64,000 nucleotides of DNA from CAWGOF01 sp963824225 (GTDB taxonomy: Bacteria; Acidobacteriota; Polarisedimenticolia; Polarisedimenticolales; Polarisedimenticolaceae), in assembly GCA_963824225.1 (NCBI GenBank), contig CAWGOF010000002.1, positions 186,001 to 250,000 on the forward strand, written 5' to 3'. Below, one piece after another: positions 56,663 through 64,000 of this stretch (position 1 is the first letter of the stretch; each line of letters begins with the position of its first letter). The translations under genes and the position numbers were made by a program. The notes beneath the pieces are model-generated. The model was not told the DNA's origin and ran no database searches. It worked only from the letters and a program-made list of their open reading frames with translations.

Positions 56663-57528
56663 TGCGCCGACCCCGGATCCTCGTCAGCGGTGCGAGCGGA
56701 ACGGTCGGGCGGGCGGTCGTCGAGCGCCTGTCGCGGGCCGGAGCGTCGTTCCGCGCCGGCTACTCGAGCGAGGCCAAGGTGGACGCCGCCCGCGCCGCCG
56801 GGCTCGACGCCGTCCGCTGCGACTTCGCGCGCCCGGACACGATCGTCGCGGCCCTCGACGACGTCGACCGACTGTTCCTCCTCGCCGGGGGGCGAGAGGA
56901 GCAAACTGCGCTCGAGATCGCCGCGGTCCGTGCGGCGACCGACGCGCGCGTCGAGCACGTGGTCAAGCTGTCCGTGTGGGGTGCGGCCGAGGAATCGTTC
57001 AGCTTCGCGCGGATCCACCGGCCGATCGAGCGCGCGCTCGAAGCCTCGGGGCTCGGCTGGACGTTCCTGCGACCGAACGGCTTCCTGCAGAACCTCGTGC
57101 GGTACCACGGGGCGGCACTGCGCCACGACGGCGTTCTCGCCGTCCCCGCAGCAAGCGCGGCGATCAGCCACGTCGACATCCGCGACGTCGCGGACGTCGC
57201 GGTCGCCTGCTTGCTCGAGCCCGGACACGCCGGTCGAGCGTACGCGCTCAGCGGAGTCGACGCGCTGAGCTGGTACGACATCGCGACGCGTCTCGAGAAC
57301 GCGCTCGGGCGGCGCGTGCGCTACGTCCCGCTGTCCGAGGAGCAGGCCCGTGCGGGCATGCTCGACGCCGGGATCCCGCCGTGGAACGTCGAGTGGCTAC
57401 TCGATCTGAGCCGCTACTACCGTGCCGGTCACGCCGCCCTCGTCACCGGCGACGTTCGATCGGTCCTCGGACGCGACGCGATCGCCTTCGACACGTTCCT
57501 GCACGACCACCTGGACGCGCTGCGCTGA
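56662..57528 (+). CDS. NmrA-like NAD(P)-binding protein
   Basis: A 288-residue atypical short-chain dehydrogenase. The dinucleotide loop ILVSGASGTVGRAVVERL and the family hallmarks LGWTFLRPNGFLQNL and ISHVDIRDVADVAVACL match NmrA/QOR2-type proteins, which are redox sensors or quinone/azo reductases. The catalytic Tyr-x3-Lys of classical SDRs is absent. Downstream of, and coupled to, the phosphatase-like gene. Confidence 0.87.
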   Translation: MRRPRILVSGASGTVGRAVVERLSRAGASFRAGYSSEAKVDAARAAGLDAVRCDFARPDTIVAALDDVDRLFLLAGGREEQTALEIAAVRAATDARVEHVVKLSVWGAAEESFSFARIHRPIERALEASGLGWTFLRPNGFLQNLVRYHGAALRHDGVLAVPAASAAISHVDIRDVADVAVACLLEPGHAGRAYALSGVDALSWYDIATRLENALGRRVRYVPLSEEQARAGMLDAGIPPWNVEWLLDLSRYYRAGHAALVTGDVRSVLGRDAIAFDTFLHDHLDALR

Positions 57529-57533
57529 CCGGT

Positions 57534-57599
57534 TTCAAGGGGGGTAGGGTCGGGGGTCAGGTCGAACTCGACCTGACCCCGACCCCTGCCCCCCCTGAA
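57534..57599. terminator. Long near-perfect hairpin between NmrA-like gene and glnA
   Basis: GGGTCGGGGGTCAGGTCGA (57547-57565) and TCGACCTGACCCCGACCC (57568-57585) pair over 18 bp with one bulged G and a 2-base loop; flanking G- and C-runs and TTCA/TGAA extend the stem to about 30 bp. It fills the gap between convergent genes, so it can terminate both. The sequence resembles a repetitive extragenic palindrome and may have further copies in the genome. Confidence 0.7.
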
Positions 57600-57604
57600 C
57601 TCGA

Positions 57605-59029
57605 TCAGAACTGTGACCACAGGTACTGGTTCGTGACCTCGTGGTGGAACTGGATCTCGCTGCGCTTGATCCGCGCGCCCAGCGCCTTGGGGCATCGATC
57701 GGCCGATGCGAGCTTGAGCTCGACGAACTTCGCGTGCACGTCGCCGCCCAGCATCTCGCGAGCAAATGCGCTCTCCTGGAACAGCCGCGCCGCGTCGTAG
57801 ATGTTGTCGGGCAGGAACCGCGTGTCCGCGCGCTTCACCGCTTCGGGATCGTTGGGGCCCTCGAGCCCGGTCCGCAGCAGAGCGTAGATCGCCAGGTACG
57901 GGTTGGCGTCGGGGGCGATCGACCGGACCTCGATCCGTGCCGACTTCTCGTTGCCGATCGGGATCCGAACCATCGATCCGCGGTCGATCGGCGAGACCTT
58001 GATCTGGTTCGGCGCCTCGAAGTGCGGGTCGAGGCGGCGGTACGAGTTCACGCTCGAGTTGAGGATCAGGCAGATGTCGTTGGCGTTCGTCAGGATCCGG
58101 TCGATGAAGCTCCACGCCGCGTCGGACAGGCCGTCCCGACCCTGGGTCGCGAAGAACTCGTTCTTGCCGCCCTTCGACAGCGACATGTTCGTGTGCATGC
58201 CGTTGCCGTTCACGCCGGCGACCGGCTTGGGCAGGAAGCACGCCGTGAGCTCCATCTGCGCCGCGACCTGCCGTGCCACGAGCTTGTACAGCTGGACCTG
58301 GTCCGCCGCGACCGTGGCCTCGGTGTACCCGTAGTTCATCTCGAACTGCGACGGTGCGACCTCCGGATGATCCTTCTCGTTGGCAAAGCCCAGGGCGCGC
58401 TGGACCTCGGCGGCCGCGTCGATGAACTTCCGCAGCGTGTCGCCGGGGAGCGAGTGGTAGTACCCGCCGGTCGAGATGAACTCGAACGCCCCGACGTCGC
58501 GGTAGCGCCGCTCCGCGTCGCGCCCGCGGAACAGGAACCCTTCGATCTCGTTCGACGCGTGGGCCACGGTGTTGCTCTTGGCCAGCTTCGCGCAGTAGCC
58601 CTTGAGGCGTGCGCGCAGGTCGCCGACGTACGCGCTGCCGTCCCGGTCCTGGACCTCGCCGAACACGAGGATCTTGCCCGGCCCGAACACGTCGGACGGA
58701 AGCCAGTAGAACGCGGGCCAGTCGAGCGCCAGGCGCAGATCCGACTCGGCCTGCCGCGAGAAGCCGCGGATCGACGAGCCGTCGAACGTCAAGTTGTCCG
58801 CCGACTTGAGCAGGAACTTCTTGTCGTAGTCGAGCATGTGCAACCGGCCCTCGAGGTCCGAGAAGCACACGGTGACCGCCTTGACCCGCTTCTCGTCGGT
58901 CAGGTACTTCATCCGCGCCTCGCGGGCCTTGCCCGCGTCCTTGCCCGACACGCGGTCGGCCTTGGCCTCGAGATTCATCTCTTCGAGCTGGTCGTAGGGG
59001 ATCTCCAGGAAATCGCGCAACGGCTGCAT
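57605..59029 (-). CDS. glnA: Glutamine synthetase, type I
   Basis: A 474-residue GSI that makes glutamine from glutamate and ammonium. Diagnostic segments: TFDGSSIRGF, HASNEIEGFLF, EVAPSQFEMNYGYTEA with metal Glu residues, GVNGNGMHTNMSLSKGG, and ANPYLAIYALLRTGLEG. The C-terminal region reads LPDNIYDA instead of the NLYDLPPE adenylylation site of enteric enzymes, so control by adenylylation is unlikely. ATG 59029 follows AGGAGG. With amtB-glnK at 45.4 kb it covers ammonium uptake and assimilation. Confidence 0.95.
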   Translation of the reverse strand: MQPLRDFLEIPYDQLEEMNLEAKADRVSGKDAGKAREARMKYLTDEKRVKAVTVCFSDLEGRLHMLDYDKKFLLKSADNLTFDGSSIRGFSRQAESDLRLALDWPAFYWLPSDVFGPGKILVFGEVQDRDGSAYVGDLRARLKGYCAKLAKSNTVAHASNEIEGFLFRGRDAERRYRDVGAFEFISTGGYYHSLPGDTLRKFIDAAAEVQRALGFANEKDHPEVAPSQFEMNYGYTEATVAADQVQLYKLVARQVAAQMELTACFLPKPVAGVNGNGMHTNMSLSKGGKNEFFATQGRDGLSDAAWSFIDRILTNANDICLILNSSVNSYRRLDPHFEAPNQIKVSPIDRGSMVRIPIGNEKSARIEVRSIAPDANPYLAIYALLRTGLEGPNDPEAVKRADTRFLPDNIYDAARLFQESAFAREMLGGDVHAKFVELKLASADRCPKALGARIKRSEIQFHHEVTNQYLWSQF

Positions 59030-59130
59030 GGAAAGGCCTCCTCGGGGACGGTGGTTCGCAGCAGAAGGTAGACGATTCGCGCGTTAGTTTCACGCCCCGG
59101 CGCCGCGCGCGCGACGTGCTCAGGACGTGG

Positions 59131-59496
59131 TCAGAAAGACGGCCGGGCCCGTGCGAGCCACGCGGCGAGCGCACCGAGGACCACGAGCCCGACGAGGACG
59201 AGGCCCGCACGCCTTCGGGCTCGGGACACGAGCGTGAGCGCGGCGCCGAAGAGGAGCCAGATCAGGACCTTGGCCCAGACCCACGCGGGCCAGCTGGCGG
59301 GGCTCGAGAGCCCGAGCTGGGCCAGCGCGCCGAACCCGGCGACGAGCAGCACGAGGAGCGCGACGCCGTGGAGCGCGCGGAACAGCTTGGCGCCCGCAGG
59401 CTGGGCGACCTGGGCCAGGGCTAGGACGCCGCCGAGCGCGGCGAAGAGCATCAGCATGCCGGCGACGTGCACCACGGTCCAGACCACGGGATCCAT
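59131..59496 (-). CDS. Small membrane protein of unknown function
   Basis: A 121-residue protein with four hydrophobic helices (HVAGMLMLFAALGGVLALA, FRALHGVALLVLLVAGFG, WVWAKVLIWLLFGAALTLV, AGLVLVGLVVLGALAAWLA). The His residues in helices one and two and the size recall small heme-binding or CopD-like membrane proteins, but I cannot name a family. ATG 59496 has GGGGGC close by. Confidence 0.65.
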   Translation of the reverse strand: MDPVVWTVVHVAGMLMLFAALGGVLALAQVAQPAGAKLFRALHGVALLVLLVAGFGALAQLGLSSPASWPAWVWAKVLIWLLFGAALTLVSRARRRAGLVLVGLVVLGALAAWLARARPSF

Positions 59497-59529
59497 GCCC
59501 CCTATCGTCTCGAATCCCGCGCGCCTCGG

Positions 59530-61287
59530 TCAAGGTCCCACTGATCCGGGGCCCCGGGCGCGCATCTCGGCCTCGCGCCACCTGGCCCGCAGGTCCTCGC
59601 GCCCGCGCTCGACGCACTGGCGATAGAGGCGTGCCGCCTCCGTGTATCGGCCGGCGTCGAAGCGCAGGTGTGCCAGCTGCGCCGCGGCCTTCACCAGGGA
59701 AGGATCGAGGAGCAGGGCGCGCCGCAGCTCCCGATCCGCCGCTTCGCGCTGGCCTCGCGCCACGAGAACGAGACCCAGGTTCATGCGCGCCTCGCCGACC
59801 TCGGGCGCGAGCGCGATCGAGCGGCGCAGGGCGTTCTCGGCCTCGGCGAGGCGGTCGAGCCGCGCCAGGAGCACACCCGCAGACATCCAGGCGCCGCCGT
59901 ACTCGGGCGCGATCTCGGTCAGCTCGCGCCACGCCTCGAGCGCGTCGCCGAGCTGGCCCTGCGCCTCGAGACGCGTCGCACGCTCGAGCCCCGCGCGCAA
60001 GCTGCGCGGCGTGACGACGCGCGCGTGCTCGAACAGCGCGCGTCCACTGCCCCACATCGGTAGCGCGCGTCGCGTCCACGCCGCTCCACAGACGACGAGG
60101 AGCGCGACGAGCAGCAGGGCGATCCTCCGCGCGGCGTTACGCGATCGCGCGGGGACGCGGGCGGTCGAAGCCTCGAGCCCCGCTCCGAGGAGCAGGCACG
60201 CTCCCGCGGCCGGCACGTACAGCATGCGCTCGGCGAAGCCCGCGGCATTCAAGACCACGAGGTTGCCGACCACCGCATAGGACAGGAGCGCGAGCCATGC
60301 ACCGGCGGACGCCGCCCGAGCTCGGGAACGGGCCGCGATCCAGGCGAGGCCGAGGAGGATCGCGAGACCGGCGAGTGGCGAGAGCGCGAGGAGCGTCGGC
60401 TCGACGGGGATCGCGGTGCCCGAGTAGTCGGGAGACGAGCGCGCGGGCCATACGAAGAGCCAGGCGTAGCGCGCGGTCATCGAGAGCGCCGTGGCCCACT
60501 GCGCGTGAGGCGCGAGTCCAACGAGTACGCTGTCCTCCCGCGCGACGGGTTGCGCGCCCGGAAACTCCTCGATCGCGAGCGTCCGCGCGTGGAGATAGAC
60601 CAGGACGGCCAGCGCCAGCGGGGCATACGGCGCGAGCCGACGCCACAGCCGCCGGCGCGGCGCCGCTTCTCGGTCGAGCCCGAGCACGACGAGCAGCGGC
60701 GGGACCGCGATCCCGATCTCCTTCGACGCGAGGGCGAGGAGCACGAGCGCGGCGGCGCCCCAGGCACGCCCGCGCTCGCCCCACGCCGTGGCCGGCCTCT
60801 GCACCCACACCAGCGCGGCCGCGAGGCCGAACAGCGCCACGAGCACGTCCGCGCGGCCAACGACGTTCGCCACGGTCTGGAGCAACATGGGGTGTGCGAC
60901 GAACACGAGCGCGGACGACGCGGCGCCCAGCCGACCGAGGCCCAGGGCACGCGCGAGCAGGAACAGCAGCCATGCGACGCCGGCATGCAGCGCGACGTTG
61001 ACCCCATGGGACACGCCGGGATCGAGATGGCCCAGGATCCGGCGCTCGAGCGCGAAGCTCAGCACGGTCAGCGGGCGGTACAGGGTGTGCGTCGGTGCGG
61101 TCGTGTCCTTCCAGTAGTCCGACGCGAGGATCTCCCGGACGCTCGCGCGCTCCACCACCGGGTTCGCCTGCACCGCCGCGTACGCGTCCTGGACGTACGG
61201 GAAGCGGTGCACCGGCGCGTAGGCCACCACGGCGAGCACTACGATGGCCGCAAGGGCCGCCCACGCGTCCCGCTGGTCCGTGGTCAC
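59530..61287 (-). CDS. Polytopic membrane protein with C-terminal TPR (TMTC-like)
   Basis: A 585-residue protein: about ten membrane helices, then TPR units over the last 160 residues (GGAWMSAGVLLARLDRLAEAENALRRSI). FPYVQDAY, PTHTLYRPLTVLSFALER and an ASKEIGIAVPPL loop match the TMTC/DUF1736 group of glycosyltransferase-C-like proteins; the eukaryotic members O-mannosylate cadherins. The usual DD motif after helix one appears as QDAY, so activity is uncertain. GTG 61287 is the best start. Confidence 0.75.
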   Translation of the reverse strand: MTTDQRDAWAALAAIVVLAVVAYAPVHRFPYVQDAYAAVQANPVVERASVREILASDYWKDTTAPTHTLYRPLTVLSFALERRILGHLDPGVSHGVNVALHAGVAWLLFLLARALGLGRLGAASSALVFVAHPMLLQTVANVVGRADVLVALFGLAAALVWVQRPATAWGERGRAWGAAALVLLALASKEIGIAVPPLLVVLGLDREAAPRRRLWRRLAPYAPLALAVLVYLHARTLAIEEFPGAQPVAREDSVLVGLAPHAQWATALSMTARYAWLFVWPARSSPDYSGTAIPVEPTLLALSPLAGLAILLGLAWIAARSRARAASAGAWLALLSYAVVGNLVVLNAAGFAERMLYVPAAGACLLLGAGLEASTARVPARSRNAARRIALLLVALLVVCGAAWTRRALPMWGSGRALFEHARVVTPRSLRAGLERATRLEAQGQLGDALEAWRELTEIAPEYGGAWMSAGVLLARLDRLAEAENALRRSIALAPEVGEARMNLGLVLVARGQREAADRELRRALLLDPSLVKAAAQLAHLRFDAGRYTEAARLYRQCVERGREDLRARWREAEMRARGPGSVGP

Positions 61288-61375
61288 GCCGCCCAGCCTG
61301 CACCGACCGTCCCGACCGAAGCAAGCTCAGGTCTTCGCGTGGAGGCGAACCTGGTAAATACCCTACGCGGGAGAC

Positions 61376-61405
61376 TTGTGGGCCAAGCGCGCGCTGGCAT
61401 AGCAT
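61376..61405 (+). promoter_or_regulatory. -35/-10 promoter of the YqjD-like operon
   Basis: TTGTGG (61376-61381) and TAGCAT (61400-61405) are spaced by 18 bases, 31 bases before ATG 61436, with a GGAGG ribosome site between. Confidence 0.55.
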
Positions 61406-61435
61406 CGAGTGAGGTCTCGCACGGAGGTTCAAGCC

Positions 61436-61744
61436 ATGCCAGAAGGAACGACGGAAAAGCTCGTCCAGGATCTGCGAGTGCTCGTCGCCGACGCGGAGGC
61501 GCTGCTCGCGGCGACCGCGGGGCAAGCTGGAGAGAAGATCGCCGAGCTACGCGCGCAAGCCCAGAACGCGGTCAACCGGGCCCGGGCCCGCCTGTCCGCG
61601 CTCGAGGACGAGTTCACGGCCAAGGTCCGCGACTCCGCCCGCGCCACCGATGAGTACGTGCGCGCGAACCCGTGGCACGCCGTCGGCATCGCCGCGGGCG
61701 TCGGCCTGGTGCTCGGCGTGCTCTTGAGTTGGCGTCGTCGATGA
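61436..61744 (+). CDS. YqjD/ElaB-like (DUF883) inner membrane protein
   Basis: A 102-residue protein with a long charged helix (KLVQDLRVLVADAEALLAAT and KIAELRAQAQNAVNRARARLS), ending in one membrane helix (WHAVGIAAGVGLVLGVLLSWRRR) with the typical RANPW motif. In E. coli, ElaB/YqjD bind ribosomes to the membrane in stationary phase. It is first in an operon with a holin-like (YqjE) and a YqjK-like gene, with ATGA overlaps. Confidence 0.9.
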   Translation: MPEGTTEKLVQDLRVLVADAEALLAATAGQAGEKIAELRAQAQNAVNRARARLSALEDEFTAKVRDSARATDEYVRANPWHAVGIAAGVGLVLGVLLSWRRR

Positions 61745-62121
61745 CGTCGTCCGAGGCCGGGGGCGGGCTCATCGACTCGGCGCGGCGCCTGCTGTCCTCC
61801 GTCGTCGACGCCGCGCAGACGCGCTTCGAGCTCGCGGCGCTCGAGATCGAAGAGCAGGTGCACTGGGCCACGGAGCTGCTGGTCTGGACGTTCGTGGCCC
61901 TGGCCGCCGCCGCCTGCGGGGTCGTGATGCTCGGGTTCCTCGTCGTCGTCGTGTTCTGGGAGCACCGGATCCTGGCGTCGGGGCTCGTGGCCCTGACCTA
62001 CTTGCTCGGCGCCGTCGCCGCGCTCGTGGTCCTGCGGACCAAGGTCCGCGCACGACCGCGCCTGTTCGACGCGAGCGTGGGTGAGCTGGCCAAGGACCGC
62101 CAGGCGCTCGACCGGCGATGA
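61741..62121 (+). CDS. Phage holin-like (YqjE/DUF1469) membrane protein
   Basis: A 126-residue protein with two membrane helices (WTFVALAAAACGVVMLGFLVVVVFW, LVALTYLLGAVAALVVL) after an amphipathic N-terminus (SARRLLSSVVDAAQTRFELAALEIEEQ). This YqjE-type family is called holin by similarity, but in this operon it is a chromosomal envelope protein. It starts ATGA-coupled to the DUF883 gene. Confidence 0.88.
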   Translation: MTSSEAGGGLIDSARRLLSSVVDAAQTRFELAALEIEEQVHWATELLVWTFVALAAAACGVVMLGFLVVVVFWEHRILASGLVALTYLLGAVAALVVLRTKVRARPRLFDASVGELAKDRQALDRR

Positions 62122-62384
62122 GCCGCGTGGAAGAGCTGGCGCGACGGCGGAGAGCGCTCGTCCGTCGCTGCGCCGTCGAGCGTGAGGCACTCGGCGATCT
62201 GGGCCAGCGCGTCAGCGCACCCTTGATCTGGGTCGACCGCGGGCTCAGCGTCGCGCCGTGGCTCGTCGGGCTCGGAGCGGTCGCCGCGTTCGCCGCGCGG
62301 CCCCGGCGCCTCGTGCACTGGGGCGGGCATGCGCTCGACCTCGCCCTGATGCTGCTGCGGCTGCGGAAGGCCTCGCGCGACTAG
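62118..62384 (+). CDS. YqjK-like small protein
   Basis: An 88-residue basic protein (VEELARRRRALVRRCAVERE) with a central hydrophobic segment (LSVAPWLVGLGAVAAFAA). Its position as the third ATGA-coupled gene after DUF883 and YqjE-like genes matches the enteric yqjD-yqjE-yqjK operon. Sequence alone would be too short for a firm call. Confidence 0.7.
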   Translation: MSRVEELARRRRALVRRCAVEREALGDLGQRVSAPLIWVDRGLSVAPWLVGLGAVAAFAARPRRLVHWGGHALDLALMLLRLRKASRD

Positions 62385-63007
62385 GGAGCGTCGAGCCACA
62401 CGACGCGCTGGCCGTGGATCAGCGGCAGAACGCCCCACTCACCGCGCACGCGGCAGCCGAGATCGGTGAACATGGCCCGGAACTCGGGGCCGCGCTCGAA
62501 CTGCACCTTGTACTTCCGCCGCCGGACCACGCGCCGCAGCACCTGCTGGACCGCGTGCAGCGATGGCGACCGGTAGTAGGAGACGATCAGGTGCCGGCGC
62601 GCGACCCGCACGAGCTCGGCGGCCACGTGCCGGCGCTTCGCGGCCTCGGCCAGGTGCTGGTACAGGCGGAAATCGAATACCAGGTCGAACTCCCGGTCGT
62701 CGAACGGCAGGCGCCCCAGCAGGTCGGCCTGCTGCAGGACGATCGGCGTGCCGGCGGGCGGCTCCGCGGCAGCGAGCGCATCGAGGTGGCGCTGCCACAG
62801 GTCGCTGCACACCACGCTGTCGACCGCCGCGGCCCGGAACTGGGCCGTGAATCGGCCGTGACCGCAGGGGATGTCCAGGATTTTCGCCGGGCGCGGCTCG
62901 ATGCGGGCCAGGAGATCGCGGACCAGCCCCTGCTCCCGCCGGTTCACCAGCGCCTGGACGCGGCGATAGCGCCGCTTCATGTACGTTTCGCGGTCGAGCG
63001 TGATCAC
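62381..63007 (-). CDS. Class I SAM-dependent methyltransferase
   Basis: A 208-residue methyltransferase with motif I KILDIPCGHGRFTAQF, VCSDLWQRHL in motif II, and LVFDFRLYQHL. It shares the DxPCGxGRFT form with the gene at 31542. GTG 63007 is preferred because a GGGAAGG ribosome site precedes it; the ATG at 63031 lies directly inside a TACGAT -10 box. The 3' end overlaps the YqjK-like gene by four bases, tail to tail. Confidence 0.85.
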   Translation of the reverse strand: MITLDRETYMKRRYRRVQALVNRREQGLVRDLLARIEPRPAKILDIPCGHGRFTAQFRAAAVDSVVCSDLWQRHLDALAAAEPPAGTPIVLQQADLLGRLPFDDREFDLVFDFRLYQHLAEAAKRRHVAAELVRVARRHLIVSYYRSPSLHAVQQVLRRVVRRRKYKVQFERGPEFRAMFTDLGCRVRGEWGVLPLIHGQRVVWLDAP

Positions 63008-63077
63008 GGCTGAACCTTCCCGGGCGCCCATCGTACTACCACTCCGCGCCCTGCCGCGGGGAACGCCGAACTGAGGC

Positions 63078-63083
63078 TAGAAT
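63078..63083 (+). promoter_or_regulatory. -10 element (TAGAAT) of the S9 peptidase gene
   Basis: TAGAAT lies 34 bases before ATG 63118, with GAGAGG as a ribosome site between. Confidence 0.45.
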
Positions 63084-63117
63084 GGCCGCGGCTCCCAAAC
63101 ACCGAGAGGTCCCGGAC

Positions 63118-64000
63118 ATGACACGACTCGCTCGTCGGATCGCGCTCGCGATGCTGCTCCTGTTCCTGATTCCGACCCCGTATGCCCGGGCCCAGGACGA
63201 CGATCCGTACCTGTGGCTCGAGGACGTGACGGGCGATCGTTCGCTCGACTGGGTCAAGACCCGCAACGCGGAGAGCACGAAGACGCTGAGCCAGTCCCCG
63301 AGTTCGCCGGGCTCGAGAAGCGGCTCCTGGCGATCCTCGACTCGGACGATCGCATCCCGAACGTCCGCAAGCTCGGCCCCTGGTACTACAACTTCTGGCG
63401 CGACGCGGCCGCACCCGCGTGGCGTGTGGCGGCGGACGACGCTCGACGAGTACCGCAAGCCCGAGCCCGAATGGGAGACGGTCATCGACCTCGACGCGCT
63501 CGCAAGCGCCGAGAACGAGAACTGGGTCTGGTCCGGTGCGGACTGCCTGAAGCCCGAATACCGACGGTGCCTGGTCTCGCTGTCGCGCGGCGGTGCCGAC
63601 GCCGCCGTGACGCGCGAGTTCGACGTGACGACCCGCGCGTTCGTGGCGGACGGCTACACGTTGCCCGAAGCGAAGGCCACCGTGTCGTGGCGCGACCTCG
63701 ACAGCCTGTTCGTCGGCACCGACTTCGGTGCGGGATCGCTGACCGAATCCGGCTACCCCCGGATCATCAAGGAGTGGAAGCGCGGAACGGCACTGGCCGA
63801 CGCGCCCATCGTGTTCGAGGCCAAGCCCGACGGATGTTCGTGCGTTCGCGTTCCGCGACCTGACGCCGGGGTTCGAACGCGACTTCGTCATCCGCGGCGT
63901 CACGTTCTGGACGTCCGAGATGTTCCTGCGACGCAACGGCCGGCTGATCAAGATCGAGAAGCCCGACGACGCCCAGATCCAGTTGGATCGCGATCTCCTG
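63118..64000 (+). pseudogene. Prolyl oligopeptidase (S9) family, frameshifted and cut by the window end
   Basis: A signal peptide (ALAMLLLFLIPTPYARAQ) is followed by the prolyl oligopeptidase opening DDPYLWLEDVTGDRSLDWVK. The frame then slips: one base is missing near 63296 (PEFAGLEKRLLAILDSDDR continues in frame 2), an extra G at 63411 returns to frame 1 (LDEYRKPEPEWETVIDLD, NWVWSGADCLKPEYRRCLVSL), and an extra G at 63832 shifts again before DVRAFAFRDLTPGFERDF. All segments are the propeller part of an S9 peptidase in correct order, so the gene was recently intact or the reads contain indels. The catalytic domain lies beyond the edge. Confidence 0.82.

Noticed and set aside
61741..62121. Prophage holin
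   Set aside because: There are no other phage genes nearby; the protein belongs to the YqjE-type chromosomal family.

Overview
The window is about 69% GC, densely coded and has no recognisable rRNA or tRNA genes. Several features recall Acidobacteriota: an Oar-like TonB-dependent receptor with an N-terminal carboxypeptidase-regulatory domain, two proteins of the VWFA-related type common in that phylum, a tricorn-like protease, and many TPR proteins with signal peptides. That assignment is inference. Genes are packed in short operons, often with 4-base start/stop overlaps (ATGA, GTGA, TTGA). Many promoters show a TAnnnT -10 element, in some cases only 6 to 9 bases before the start codon, which suggests frequent leaderless mRNAs.

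Layout. 1-3.3 kb: a minus-strand metal-handling operon (multicopper oxidase, ZIP transporter, cupredoxin, CzcC/TolC-like channel) behind two dyads and a 16-bp palindromic tandem repeat. 3.3-7.6 kb: aerobic benzoyl-CoA degradation (boxC, boxB, a thioredoxin-like gene), divergent from the regulator boxR, which carries a frameshift; a perfect TGCA-N6-TGCA palindrome lies at its start. 7.6-10.7 kb: the AMMECR1/MEMO pair, an exported methyltransferase and heme O synthase (ctaB). 10.8-18.6 kb: a six-gene tricarboxylate operon (HD protein, MmgE/PrpD, single-chain aconitase/homoaconitase, isocitrate/isopropylmalate-type dehydrogenase, CitD-CitE fusion, CitF), the best candidate for an undescribed pathway. 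18.7-29.6 kb: tricorn-like protease, GH63-type glucosidase, DAHP synthase, a stand-alone eukaryotic-type lysine-ketoglutarate reductase, metG and a hypothetical exported protein. 29.8-35.4 kb: alkaline phosphatase, methyltransferase, kinase-like protein, lipoprotein and two TPR proteins. 35.4-45.3 kb: TonB receptor, VWA protein, an SPFH-phosphodiesterase-TPR fusion and a TPR protein. 45.4-50.6 kb: amtB-glnK, Nudix, VWA/ACT operon, CBS pair. 50.6-57.5 kb: HExxH/ATP-grasp fusion, gnd, ppk2, eda, a DUF4870 protein, a phosphatase-like protein and an NmrA-like protein. 57.6-64 kb: glnA, membrane proteins, a YqjD/YqjE/YqjK-like envelope operon, a methyltransferase and a frameshifted S9 peptidase cut by the window end.

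Functionally this looks like an aerobic or microaerobic heterotroph that can attack aromatic acyl-CoA, take up ammonium (AmtB/GlnK/GlnA), degrade peptides and glycans, and metabolise a tricarboxylic acid through a lyase. Four single-base frameshifts in two otherwise well-conserved genes may reflect residual sequencing indels as easily as real decay. No stretch above 300 bases lacks a gene; the longest gaps (22054-22326 and 38739-39010) hold promoter- or dyad-like elements only.
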